From Platanthera guangdongensis (taxonomy: Eukaryota; Streptophyta; Magnoliopsida; Asparagales; Orchidaceae), in NCBI GenBank assembly GCA_039583875.1, contig CM077158.1:127057221-127121220 (forward strand): a stretch of DNA of 64,000 bases. The letters run 5' to 3'. The notes beneath the pieces were generated by a model. It did not search any database. It saw nothing but the letters and a program-made list of their open reading frames with translations, and was not told the DNA's origin. The first letter of the stretch is position 1; each line of letters opens with the position of its first letter. The position numbers were made by a program, and so were the translations under genes. Of this stretch, positions 55,406 to 64,000 are shown one piece after another.

Positions 55406-55420
55406 CTGCAAGAGAGACAA
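55406..55420 (-). promoter_or_regulatory. Splice-acceptor-like site before the B extra ORF
   Basis: The minus strand reads TTGTCTCTCTTGCAG, ending at 55406, nine bases before the ATG. It matches the position and type of the site at 31835-31849 in C2. Confidence 0.45.
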
Positions 55421-55539
55421 ACGACGATCAAGTGTAAGAGAACAGAAAGCGCGGGACGGAGGTCGAAGAAAAACCTAGATATAAGTTTTCCAGAATATGA
55501 ATTGACAAACTCCTTTCCACAAAAATTAAGAATTTCTTC

Positions 55540-55780
55540 GACCTGAGATCGACGAAATAATTAATAGTCAAATAATTCATCGAGCTCTGTCTGAAGATTT
55601 GAAGACAGTTCGTCGAGCTCCGTTCGACGAAAGTTTTCTGAAGTGAATTCGTCGATCTTTGTTTGACGAAAACAACTTGACTCACAGAGAGTTCGTCATC
55701 CTGCGTTCGACGAAGATCTCACAAACTTTCCATAGTTCGTCGAGCTCCGTTCGACGAACTTTGGCAAATTCATCGAGTGT
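55540..55780. repeat. TTCGTCGA/TCGACGAA array between pol and the extra ORF of B
   Basis: Pairs such as TTCGTCGAGCTCCGTTCGAC (near 55608-55630) and TTCGTCGAGCTCCGTTCGAC again near 55737-55757 are interrupted palindromes with GCTC-type loops. Spacing is about 40-60 bases. Confidence 0.85.
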
Positions 55781-55789
55781 AGACTTAAA

Positions 55790-57110
55790 CTAAACTAATT
55801 CTTCTCCATTGATCTTTCCCAGCTGATTTATAAAGAAGAGATGATTTCTCTCATCTAGAGGTTTGGTGAACATATCAGCCCTTTGTAAATCAGTGTAGAT
55901 ATAGACAAGCTTAATTTTATTTTTGTCTACACACTCTCTTATGAAATGATGCCTAATGTCTATATGCTTTCTCCTACTATGATGGACTGGATTCTGTGTT
56001 ATGGCTATAGCACTTGCGTTATCACAAAGTAGAGTTGAATTATTTAAGTTGATACCATTGTCTAGTAATTGATTTTTAATCCACAGTATCTGGGAATAAT
56101 AGCTATCTGCTGGAATGAATTCTGCCTCATCAGTTGAGGTAGATACAGATGACTGTTTCTTACAAAACCAGGATACTAATCTCATACCCAAGAACTGGCA
56201 AGTTCCTGAAGTACTTTTTCTATCCACCCTGCATCCAGCAAAATCATCATCTGAGTATCCAGTTAACTCAAATTCTAATTCTGTGGGATATCATAGGCCT
56301 AGACTAGGACAACCCTTTATATATCTCAAAATTCGTTTTAGTAAAATAAGGTGAGATTCTTTTGGGTTCACCTGGAACCTACCACAAAGTCATGTGGCAA
56401 ACATGATATCAGGTCTGCTTGCTGTAAGGTATAACAGGTATCCAACAATGGCCCTATATAGTTTCTGATCCACAGGTTTCCTATGTACATCTAAATCAAT
56501 TACACCATCTGTAGACATTGGTGTCTTCTTTGCTGAGGCATCATCCATCCCAAACTTTTTGATAAGCTCTTTAGCATACTTAGTTTGGGAAATGAAGATG
56601 CCATTAGGGAGCTGCTTCACTTGGAGACCAAGGAAGTAGGAAAGCTCACCTATGTTACTCAATTCAAATTTAGAATGCATGAGATCAGAGAATCTCTTGC
56701 ATAATTTTGAATCAGTAGACCCAAATTTTATGTCATCTACATATATTTGTACTAACAGTATTTGATCCTTATGGTGTCTACTGAAAAGTGTTCTATATAC
56801 AATGGCTCTAATGAATTTATGCTCTAACAGAAAGCTAGCTAGAGTCTCATACCAAGCTCTTGGAGCTTTCTCTAGACCATTGAGAGTTTTATGCAATTTG
56901 TAAACATAAGAGGGATGAGTTGGAGAAACAAAACCTGGATGTTGTGCAACATACACCTCTTCCTTGAGTACTTCATTCAAGAATGCATTTTTCACATCCA
57001 TTTGATAGACCTTGAATCTCTTGTAAGCTGCATAGGCAAGGAATATTCTGATTGCTTCCAACCTTGCAATAGGTGCAAAGGTCTGGTCATAATCTATTCC
57101 TTCTTCTAGC
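55790..57110 (-). pseudogene. pol: Element B reverse transcriptase and RNase H
   Basis: RT motifs: [30 protein letters not shown], the catalytic [12 protein letters not shown] (about 56725-56745), [13 protein letters not shown] YFLGLQVKQ and [23 protein letters not shown] damaged stretch with frameshifts follows (56390-56230), then RNase H from DRKSTSGTCQFLG through LLCDNASAIAITQNPVHHSRRKHIDIRHHFIRE to RADMFTKPLDE, with the stop at 55790. Closest match in the window is C2's RNase H. Confidence 0.87.
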
Positions 57111-58560
57111 CTACATACTTATGCAACCAGCCTGTCTTTATTCCACACTATTTCTCCTTGTGCATCCCGCTTGTTTCTATGGACCCATTTGGTTCCAATG
57201 ACTGGGTAGTCTTGAGGCCTTGCAACCAAATCCCAAACTCTCCATCTCTCAAACTGATTTAATTCCTCCTGCATTGCAATGATTCAGTGGGGATCTTGCT
57301 CTGCATCATGGATGGATAGAGGTTCAATCTAAGAGAGAAAATAGGCATGCATAAAAACTTGGTTGAGTTGATGCCTTGTTTGTACACCTGCTGATATGTC
57401 TCCAATAACTTGAGATCTGGGGTGATCCCTAAGTGTGACAAGATCAGTTGGTGGAGTTGGTTCTGCAACAACATTTGGAACTAATTCCTCCTGTGGAATT
57501 ATGTTGTTGTTGGGGGAATATCAATCCCTTCAATGCCTTCATCTTCACTTTCTTCAATGACTTGTGGAGAAAGATGAGTTGGAACCTCTTGGGTAAAGTT
57601 TAGTCCATCCAAACTCGCACACAAGTGATGTACCTTCAAGTTGCTTCTGGTAGAAATTTCTTTCTCCTTGCAAGACATGTTAGCTTCATCAAAAGTAACA
57701 TGGATAGACTCCTCAATTTTTATAGTTGATTTGTTATAAACCCTATAGGCTTTGCTTACTTGGGAATATCCTAGAAAAATTCCCTCTTCAGCCTTTGCCT
57801 CAAACTTTCTAATATATCTTTTGTTGTTTGTGTGAATATAACATATACAACCAAAGACTTTAAAATAGTTTATTTTAGGTTTCTTCCCTTTAGTAATTCA
57901 TAGGGATTCCTATTCTTTAGCTTATGTATCAGGCTTTTGTTCAGGACATAGTTTGCATTGTTCACAGTCTCTGCCCAAAAGGATAATGGCATGTAAGCAT
58001 CTGCAAGTAATGTACCTGCAGCTTCAATGAGTGTCTTATTTTTCCTTTCAGCTACCCCATTTTGTTGAGGAGTTCTAGGAGCTGAGAAGCAATGTTTGAT
58101 ACCTTCCTTCTCACAGAACTCATGAATCAGAAGAGACTCAAACTCTTTGTGATGATCACTTCTGATCAATGCAACATGAGTAGTGAACTCAATCTGTATG
58201 GTCCTGAGAAAATCTGTAATAACCTTGATGGTATCTGACTTAGATCTCAGAAAGATACCAAAGTGAACCTGGAGAAGTCATCTACAATAACCAAAGTGTA
58301 GGATTTCGCTCCTAGGTTTTGTACAGCAATGGGTCCAAATAGATCCATGTGTAGCAAATACAAAATCCTAGGTGAATCACTTTTATTAATGGATTTGAAA
58401 CTAGATTTAGTTTGTTTGCCTAATTGACAAGCCATGCAAAGGCCTTCCTTCTTGTAGGGACCAGAAGGTAGACCTCTAACAAGGTTGTCTTTAGATAGCC
58501 TAGCAATGCTTTTCATATTAACATGACCTAGACTTTTATGTCATAAATCATGATGGTTAC
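57111..58560 (-). pseudogene. pol: Element B integrase and linker to RT
   Basis: HKSLGHVNMKSIARLSKDNLV with CMACQLGKQTKSSF gives the HHCC zinc motif. The core has MDLFGPIAVQNLG (first Asp), VIVDDFSRFTLV, MIRSDHHKEFES (second Asp), TPQQNGVAERKNKTL (Glu), then KAYRVYNKSTIKIEESIHVTFDE of the C-terminal region. Frameshifts occur near 58200 and 57870; stops near 57500 and 57259 break the linker. Confidence 0.85.
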
Positions 58561-59159
58561 TAATTATATTAAGTAAACAGATATTAGAATTGACAGATAA
58601 AAATCAACTAAATATATATTGCCTTGTCTATTCCCAATTAAAACTGTTTGGTTTTCTTTATTAGAGATAATACATGAAGATGAACTAAAATATACCTGAT
58701 AACCTTCATAACATAATTGACTTATGGAGATGAGGTTATGTTTCGGTCCTTTGACATATGTCACTTTCTTGAATGTGATAGCTCCAATCTTCACTTCTCC
58801 AAAACCTTCTTACTGGCCACATTTGGAGTCACCAAAGATGACCTTTGGCCCCAGCTTAGACTTGTAGTTGGATAGAATGTCCTTACTGCCTGTCATATGT
58901 TTGGAGCAACCACTGTCCAAGTACCAGGTTTGATTCACACTTGGACAACTCTTCACCAGTAATGAAAAACAGTTAAATGTTCTTGACCCAGGTTACCTTG
59001 GGTCCTTTGTTTTCCTGGTATGAAAAGCTCGAAATCACAGAATACTCTGGTTGGGATTTATATCCTAGAGGGTTATATCTCGTAGGTGGTATGACCCAAT
59101 CAGCTAGTGGATTAAAGGCTTTCCTGGAATTATTTAAGTTTCTGTTATAATTAAAGTTT
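58561..59159 (-). pseudogene. pol: Element B protease
   Basis: The motif WYLDSGCSKHMTG (Asp-Ser-Gly at about 58912-58920) is the copia protease active site, followed by a stop after KCGQ near 58810, then AITFKKVTYVKGPKHNLISISQL of the pre-integrase region and a stop near 58564. Confidence 0.82.
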
Positions 59160-59420
59160 TGGTTAAGTCTTTCTGGGTTCGACGAATTTCTATGAGTTCG
59201 TCGACCAGAGTTCGATGAATAGGGTTGAGATTGTCGATCTCTGCCCAGAGAATGAAAATATTCATTTTTTGTGCCCCTTGTTCATCGACCTCTGCTCAAC
59301 GAACCATATAGAGTTCGTCGATCTCAGTTAGATGAATAACTATAACTATAGTTTGCGTTCAGAGTTCGTCGATCTGGGTTCGACGAACTGGCTAGATTTC
59401 GTCGATCTAAGTTCGATGAA
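59160..59420. repeat. TTCGTCGA/TCGACGAA array inside gag of element B
   Basis: About six TTCGTCGA...TCGACGAA-type units lie within the coding frame. On the minus strand they encode a degenerate SSN-x-(D/G/E)-R-R repeat (SSNLDRRN, SSNPDRRT, SSN-stop-DRRT, SSNSGRRT, SSNPERLN). It is the same motif as in the intergenic arrays of B and C2. Confidence 0.85.
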
Positions 59421-61067
59421 TTCTGCTGAACCTTGTTACCTATGGTTTTTTGGTTGTTGGTTTTCCGACCTATTGATTTAGAAAAATTTTCTGTTGTTTG
59501 TTTATTGATGACCTTTTCTTTTCCCTTAGTAGTGACAAATTTTATGGGGGTTGTTATGATGTTCTTCCTGATAATGGGGGACAAACCTGATGAACCACCC
59601 AAGCCTAGCTTGCCATTAAGTCTGGCATTCACAGTGCTTATGATGTCCATCAGCTTGAGGATTCTTCCATTAAGAGTTTCCTCAAGTTGTTTAGTCTCAC
59701 AAATCTCAGTTTTTAACAATGTTATTTGTCATTAGCTAAGCATAATTCATTTTTTAACCTATTATTTTCAGAGTTAATGTTTTCTAAATTTCCTATTTTT
59801 TCTCTAAGGGTTTTAATCTCTTTTTCTGAATTTATTAAGTCTATACACATTGATTTAAATTCAATTTTAAAAGAATCTGAAGTGTAATCAAAAGAAGATA
59901 GTACCTTATTAGCTTCTGAATCTGAAGATTCTTCATTGTATGATTCCTCTTCTTCTGAATTGCTCCTGGAAGCATCAATTTCCATGAGGCAAACTTCCTT
60001 AGCCCTTGCTTATTCCTCATCTTCACTGGAGCTGGATGATGTTGATTCATCTTCGATTTCACTCCAGGTTTCAGCCACAAAACCCTTTTCCTTCCTAGTA
60101 TATTTGCTGGAAGAGGGATTGCTGGTGTGCTGTTTCCTAGTATCTTTCTCTCTTCTCTTCTTTTTCTTCTGGTTATCTGTACACTCAGAGAGGAAGTGCC
60201 CATGTTTCCTGCACCCAAAACACACCACTTCTTTAGTTGTTGTTTTTTCATACATGGATTTGTCATCTTTCCTAGATGACTTTCTTCTGAAGTCCTTTCT
60301 TGCCATCTTGTAGAATCTTCTAGCAAATAGACTTATGATCTCTTCATTTGATGTTGATGTCTCTGTCTCCTCAGCAGCCTTGAATCCTATACTTTGCTCT
60401 TTTCTGGCTGGTGGAGGTGTCCTTTGCTCTGCTACCTCCCTGGACTTGATTAGTTGTTCATAAGACTTTAACTTGCCTAATAGAGATTCTGTAGATATCT
60501 CATTTAGGCTTCTGGCCTCCTTGATGGGCCAGATCCTTGAATCTCATGAGCTTCGGAAGCACATCAGGATCTTTTCATTCACCTCTGTGAGGGTGATGTC
60601 CTTGCCCAAGGTTTTTAGCTCATTGATGATTGAGCTTATCCTGTTATACATATCAGCTACTGATTCACCTTCTTCTTTCTTGAAGTTCTTATATAAGGAT
60701 ATGAGGTTGGATCTCCTAACCTTTCTCTCATCAGCTGAACCAGCCATCATCTGATTTAGTGAATCCCATATGGATTTGGCTGGGCTGCATTCAGCCACCT
60801 TCCGAAAAATATCATCTGACATAGTCTGTGCCAGTATGTTCATAGCCTTAGCATCAGCTATCTTTGCCTTCTTCTAGGTTTCAGTCCACACAGGTGGTGG
60901 AACTGCACTAGTGCTTGTAGATGTTGTAGAAGTTGAAGCTTGAGGGGTACCTGTCAAAATAGAGTTGTATATATCCTCATCAATAGAATTCATGCCTTCC
61001 AGATGGCAAACTTGTTTAGGTTGCAAACTTGAGGTCTGGTGCTTGCATAGTCCTTGTTTTGTGTCAT
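59420..61067 (-). pseudogene. gag: Element B gag
   Basis: ATG at 61067 (MTQNKDYAS). Gag reads through ILAQTMSDDIFRKVAEC, SIWDSLNQMMAGS and YNRISSIINELKTLGKDI, then a zinc knuckle CFGCRKHGHFLSEC (about 60182-60225) flanked by Lys-rich runs, a Ser/Glu-rich acidic tract, a likely coiled coil (EIKTLREKIGNLENINSENN) and a Lys/Asn-rich end with the SSNPDRR repeat at 59160-59420. Stops and frameshifts occur near 60985, 60544 and 60010. The very long Gag is usual for Sireviruses. Confidence 0.82.
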
Positions 61068-61164
61068 AGCTGTGTATATAAATCTAATATGGAAATAAAA
61101 ATAAAATTTAGATCTAACAAAGGATCTTTGGTTCAAGGGTTATCTTGTACAACCAAAGGAACCT

Positions 61165-61176
61165 CCTCTTATACCA
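61165..61176 (-). promoter_or_regulatory. Primer binding site of element B
   Basis: The minus strand reads TGGTATAAGAGG two bases after the LTR end, a mutated initiator-Met tRNA site. Bases 61068-61164 are a short leader. Confidence 0.75.
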
Positions 61177-61178
61177 AT

Positions 61179-63096
61179 TGAAAGTGAGCAGTTATATCAG
61201 GAATACTCTAGAGGGGGGTGAATAGAGTATTTAGAGTTTTATAAAATTCTCTGCTGGATAATGCAGATTAGTCTAAGTGCAATAGTAAATAAATCAAAAT
61301 ATAAAAGCACAGAAACTAATTACCCCAGCCACAGCAAGAAAACAAAAGAAAGAGGGCAACCAGATGACACAAGAAATTTATAGTGGTTCCCCAACCTGGG
61401 TACATCCACTATTCTACCACCCTGGTAGGAATCCAATCAGGTTTTTGATCAGGTGCCTGACACCAATGAGATTTTGATCAGGTGATCAAAAACCAAATCC
61501 CCAAGTCTTTTGATCAGGTGACTTGTAACCAGGAATCACTTTTGAAGGGAGAAAACAAAAGAGAGAGCTGATTATGTCTTCTCTGTCAATAATCAGAGAG
61601 ACGACTTGTGGATTATTGATGGTAGAAAATGGCTCCCCCTGAGATATTGAATGGTTCAGGGAAATATGGAAGCCTTGCTGCAGGGTGATAGGCCTTCAAG
61701 CTTTTAGCCTTTATCTGCAGGATCTTCTTGACAGATTTGATAGTTGTTGCCGTTGGAACTCCTGGAGTGTTGAAGTAAGAAGACTCTTGATTTTGTATGA
61801 TTGTTCTTCTTATTCTGAGAGCAGATCTTCTTTTTGTATCAGAGCTTTTGTGAAAGGAGCAGAGAAGCTGTTGAAGACAGACTGACTAAAAAAATGTCTG
61901 TGTCTGTGTATGTTGTGTCTCTACAATTGCTCTGGTACTCTGATTGTTCTTGCTTCCTTGCTATCAGGAAAGAGATTAAAATCTCTTTATTTTTATATTT
62001 CCTGAGGGAATTTCCTTTCGAAATTTGAATCCTTCTACGGCAATCAATGTTGGCGGTCCTTGAAAATAAACTGCATCGATTTCTTTCCCCAATTGTCCCT
62101 TGGAAAAATGGAAAACAATAATTCTAATGAAAGTCGTGATTAATGTACCGTCCAACGGTAATATTCAAAGAATATTTTATCATTAATCATTCGGAAATTA
62201 TTGTCATAGACTAAGGACAGAAGGAATAAATCCTAAGTCTGGAATCGTCGAACTAATGACAGAATTTGTCAAATTGATAACTGTGTTCGTCGACTGGAGT
62301 TCAGAAACTATTCTGGACTTAGAATTTTCACAGTTGTATCTGAACTGAAAGTTAAAGTCTCCAGAATTCATCGACCAAAGATTTGATTTCGTCGAGCTGA
62401 TTTTCTGGCTGGAGTTGCCAAATATTCTGTGTGTCGACACAATTACTCCTGGTGTCGACATAGGTGGTGTCGACTGATATCCTGTGTATCGACACAAGTC
62501 TTCTATGTGGTGTCGACACAACCTTTCCAAAGTGTCGACTGATATCCTGTGTGTTTACACAAGTCTTCTGTGTGGTGTCGACACAACCTTTCCAAAGTGT
62601 CTACTGATATCATGTGTGTCGACATAAGTTCTTCTAGTGTCGACTCAGTTGGTGTTGACATATACTCTAAGTGTCGACACAAGTCTTCTATTCTAAGTTA
62701 TTCAAGTAGATAATCCAGAATTCATCGGGCAGAGAACTAAGTTCGTCGACCTGATACTAGAGAACATAGTCTTGACAGAATGCTGTAGTAGTCCAAAGAT
62801 TCGTAGACCAAAGAATAAAGTTCGTCGAGCTCAGCTCAGAGAATTTTCTCTGAGATCGTCGAGCTGAGCACCACAATCATCGACCTGAGTTCTACGAACG
62901 TCGAACTCACTTTACAGAGTCTTGAAATCTTCTAAGTCTTGAGTCTTTGGTAGTCTTATTGATAGCTGGTCCATGTGATGTTGACTCTAAGGACTTGGCA
63001 CAGACTCTAGGACACAACTATGACCATGGTTATACATTGTGGGTCATATGATCCTAATTTAGTGAACCTAGCCCAAATCTTAATAGGGATCCAACA
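61179..63096 (-). mobile_element. 5' LTR of element B
   Basis: On the minus strand it starts TGTTGGATCCCTATTAAG at 63096 and ends GCTCACTTTCA at 61179, next to the primer site. Length is 1918 bp, against 1940 bp for the 3' copy. It keeps both array types: TCGTCGA words (about 62240-62390, 62720-62910) and GTGTCGACAC (62430-62690). Confidence 0.9.
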
Positions 63097-63101
63097 AGGT
63101 C

Positions 63102-63442
63102 TAGTGCAGAAGCGAAATATCGTAGTATGGCATCGACCACATGTTATTTGAAGTGATTACAAGCTCTCATGCTTGACTTAGGAGAGGTATACAACTATCC
63201 TCTTCCTATGTTCTACGACAACAAGGCCGCGATATACATCTGCAAAAATCTGGTCTTTCATGAGAGAACAAAATACATAGAAGTCAACTGTCATTTTATT
63301 CATGAAGAGATCATGAATTAACAGATTTATACTCCATTCATCACTTCTAACAATGAGTTAGCAAATATCTTCACCAAGCTGGTGTTCGCTTCCTTTCTCC
63401 ACATTTACGACAAGCTGGGCATGATTGATTTCTATGCTCCAG
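63102..63442 (+). pseudogene. pol: Copia element F RNase H C-terminal part
   Basis: Resumes after element B: SSAEAKYRSMAS, LMLDLGEVYNYPLPMFYDNKAAIY, VFHERTKYIEVNCHFIHEEI, LANIFTKLV and HIYDKLGMIDFYAPA, collinear with the F2 end at 50460-50140. Stops lie at about 63155 and 63319. The conserved Asp in FYDNKAAIY is kept. Confidence 0.85.
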
Positions 63443-63454
63443 CTTGAGGGGGAG
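63441..63454 (+). promoter_or_regulatory. Polypurine tract of element F
   Basis: AGCTTGAGGGGGAG directly precedes the LTR start. Confidence 0.85.
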
Positions 63455-63881
63455 TGTTGCGGTATGGAGGTCGGTCCGCTTGTTGCAGTTCGGAGGCCGG
63501 TCAGTCTGGCGGTTTGTCTCAGCAGCTTGTCTTCCATCCTGTTACTATTTGATGGTCGGGCGGTTTGGCAGTTTATCCCTAGCGACTTTGAGACCGGCGG
63601 TCTAGCGATCTCCTATGGCGGCTTGTTCTTTATGACGCTTATTCTCTCCTTCTTGTGGATGTCGAGCGGTTAGCCTACTCGTCTAACTGCGCGACTTTTT
63701 CGGTTTCTTTATTTGTAAAGCCGCATATAATAGTAATTTTTTAGTCCCACATTGCTTATTTGTAATCTCTCTCATCTCCCTCATTCTATAAAAGAGAGGT
63801 TATACCTTTATAATATACACCTTTTTGGATAATAAAATTTGTTACTCCAAATTTTCGGCCTTTTTGTTTTCTGTACGCACA
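63455..63881 (+). mobile_element. 3' LTR of element F
   Basis: TGTTGCGGTATGGAGG to GTACGCACA, 427 bp like the 5' copy, followed by the GTATG duplication. CATTCTATAAAAGAG near 63783 is a likely promoter element. Confidence 0.92.
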
Positions 63882-64000
63882 GTATGCATCACGACATTAT
63901 ACATCAAACTAGTTGTTTATACACATCTCAACAAAATGGCATTGCTGAACGCAAGTATTGTCATATCCTCGATGTGGCTCACACTTTTCTCACTCAAATG
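63882..64000 (+). pseudogene. pol: Copia element G integrase, continuation
   Basis: After the GTATG duplication the G integrase resumes: HQTSCLYTSQQNGIAERKYCHILDVAHTFLTQM, with the third catalytic residue Glu in NGIAERK. It is collinear with the part ending at 21023. The element continues past the right window edge. Confidence 0.85.

Larger units (their letters stand above)
45069..63096 (-). mobile_element. Sirevirus-type element B, complete, with nested F2
   Basis: LTRs at 45069-47008 and 61179-63096, flanked by AGGTC (45064-45068 and 63097-63101) inside the RNase H region of F. Order on the minus strand: LTR, primer site, gag, protease, integrase, RT, RNase H, palindrome array, extra ORF, polypurine tract, LTR. 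Without F2 the length is about 12.8 kb, in the Sirevirus range. All coding parts carry lesions. Confidence 0.9.
21024..63881 (+). mobile_element. Copia element F, complete but with three nested insertions
   Basis: LTRs of 427 bp at 21024-21450 and 63455-63881 are in direct orientation, and the duplication GTATG flanks the whole (21019-21023 and 63882-63886). The host is the integrase region of element G. Internal parts are 21451-23001, 39442-40580, 43624-45068 and 63097-63454; subtracting D, E, B and their duplications leaves 5332 bp, close to the 5259 bp of family member F2. The two LTRs differ at many positions by eye (roughly one in nine), so the insertion is old. Confidence 0.9.

Noticed and set aside
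1..64000. Host protein-coding gene hidden between elements
   Set aside because: All stretches with recognisable protein similarity belong to retrotransposons. The remaining spacers (15233-16119, 18080-18292) show no coding frame.

Overview
This is plant nuclear DNA made almost entirely of LTR retrotransposons. I find no host gene, no tRNA or rRNA gene, and no cellular operon. The evidence for a plant is the set of element families: Ty1/copia elements with initiator-Met tRNA primer sites, Sirevirus-type copia elements with an extra ORF after pol, plant chromoviruses with a chromodomain-like tail, a Tat/Ogre-type reverse transcriptase, and an Athila-type primer site matching the 3' end of plant tRNA-Asp. 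The species cannot be named from the sequence. Nearly all coding regions carry stops or frameshifts, as in gene-poor, silenced heterochromatin.

Left part (1-18292): the 5' end of an Athila-like element on the minus strand (1-2230) sits in the leader of a second minus-strand element, whose LTR ('LTR A') spans 2386 to about 3897. LTR A abuts a Tat-type reverse transcriptase that is itself split by a Sirevirus-like LTR (4339-5162). A third LTR with its primer site and leader (about 5823-7424) runs into a 5'-truncated chromovirus ('A2', 7425 to about 12590) that still carries gag, protease, reverse transcriptase, RNase H, integrase and a tail. An LTR-like block with a CTCGAG array, a second copy of LTR A in the opposite orientation (14094-15232), a spacer, and an old Sirevirus-like LTR with a nested MITE (16120-18079) follow.

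Right part (18293-64000) is one nested stack. Copia element G starts at 18293, is interrupted by copia element F at 21024-63881 (LTRs of 427 bp at both ends, target duplication GTATG), and resumes to the window end. F is itself interrupted three times: by chromovirus D (23002-39441, duplication AACTT), by a 3.0 kb solo-LTR-like element E (40581-43623, duplication ATCGT), and by the minus-strand Sirevirus B (45069-63096, duplication AGGTC). B holds F2 (49762-55020, duplication ATAAC), a nearly full copia of F's own family. D holds two Sirevirus-type elements, C2 and, inside it, C1; a later deletion removed most of D and the 5' parts of C1 and C2. Removing the nested insertions leaves F at 5332 bp, against 5259 bp for F2, which supports the reconstruction.

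Two themes stand out. First, LTRs and other noncoding parts of at least six element families carry arrays of short palindromes with a CpG at or near the centre: GTGTCGACAC, TTCGTCGA/TCGACGAA, CTCGAG, CACGCCC/GGGCGTG, CTACCGC/GCGGTAG and GCGTTGAGTGA/TCACTCAACGC. In element B one array runs into gag and encodes a degenerate SSNPDRR repeat. Second, three Sirevirus-type elements (C1, C2, B) keep a large extra ORF of about 2.85-2.94 kb between RNase H and the 3' LTR, with a shared N-terminal domain of unknown function and, in C2 and B, a conserved splice-acceptor-like site just before its start.
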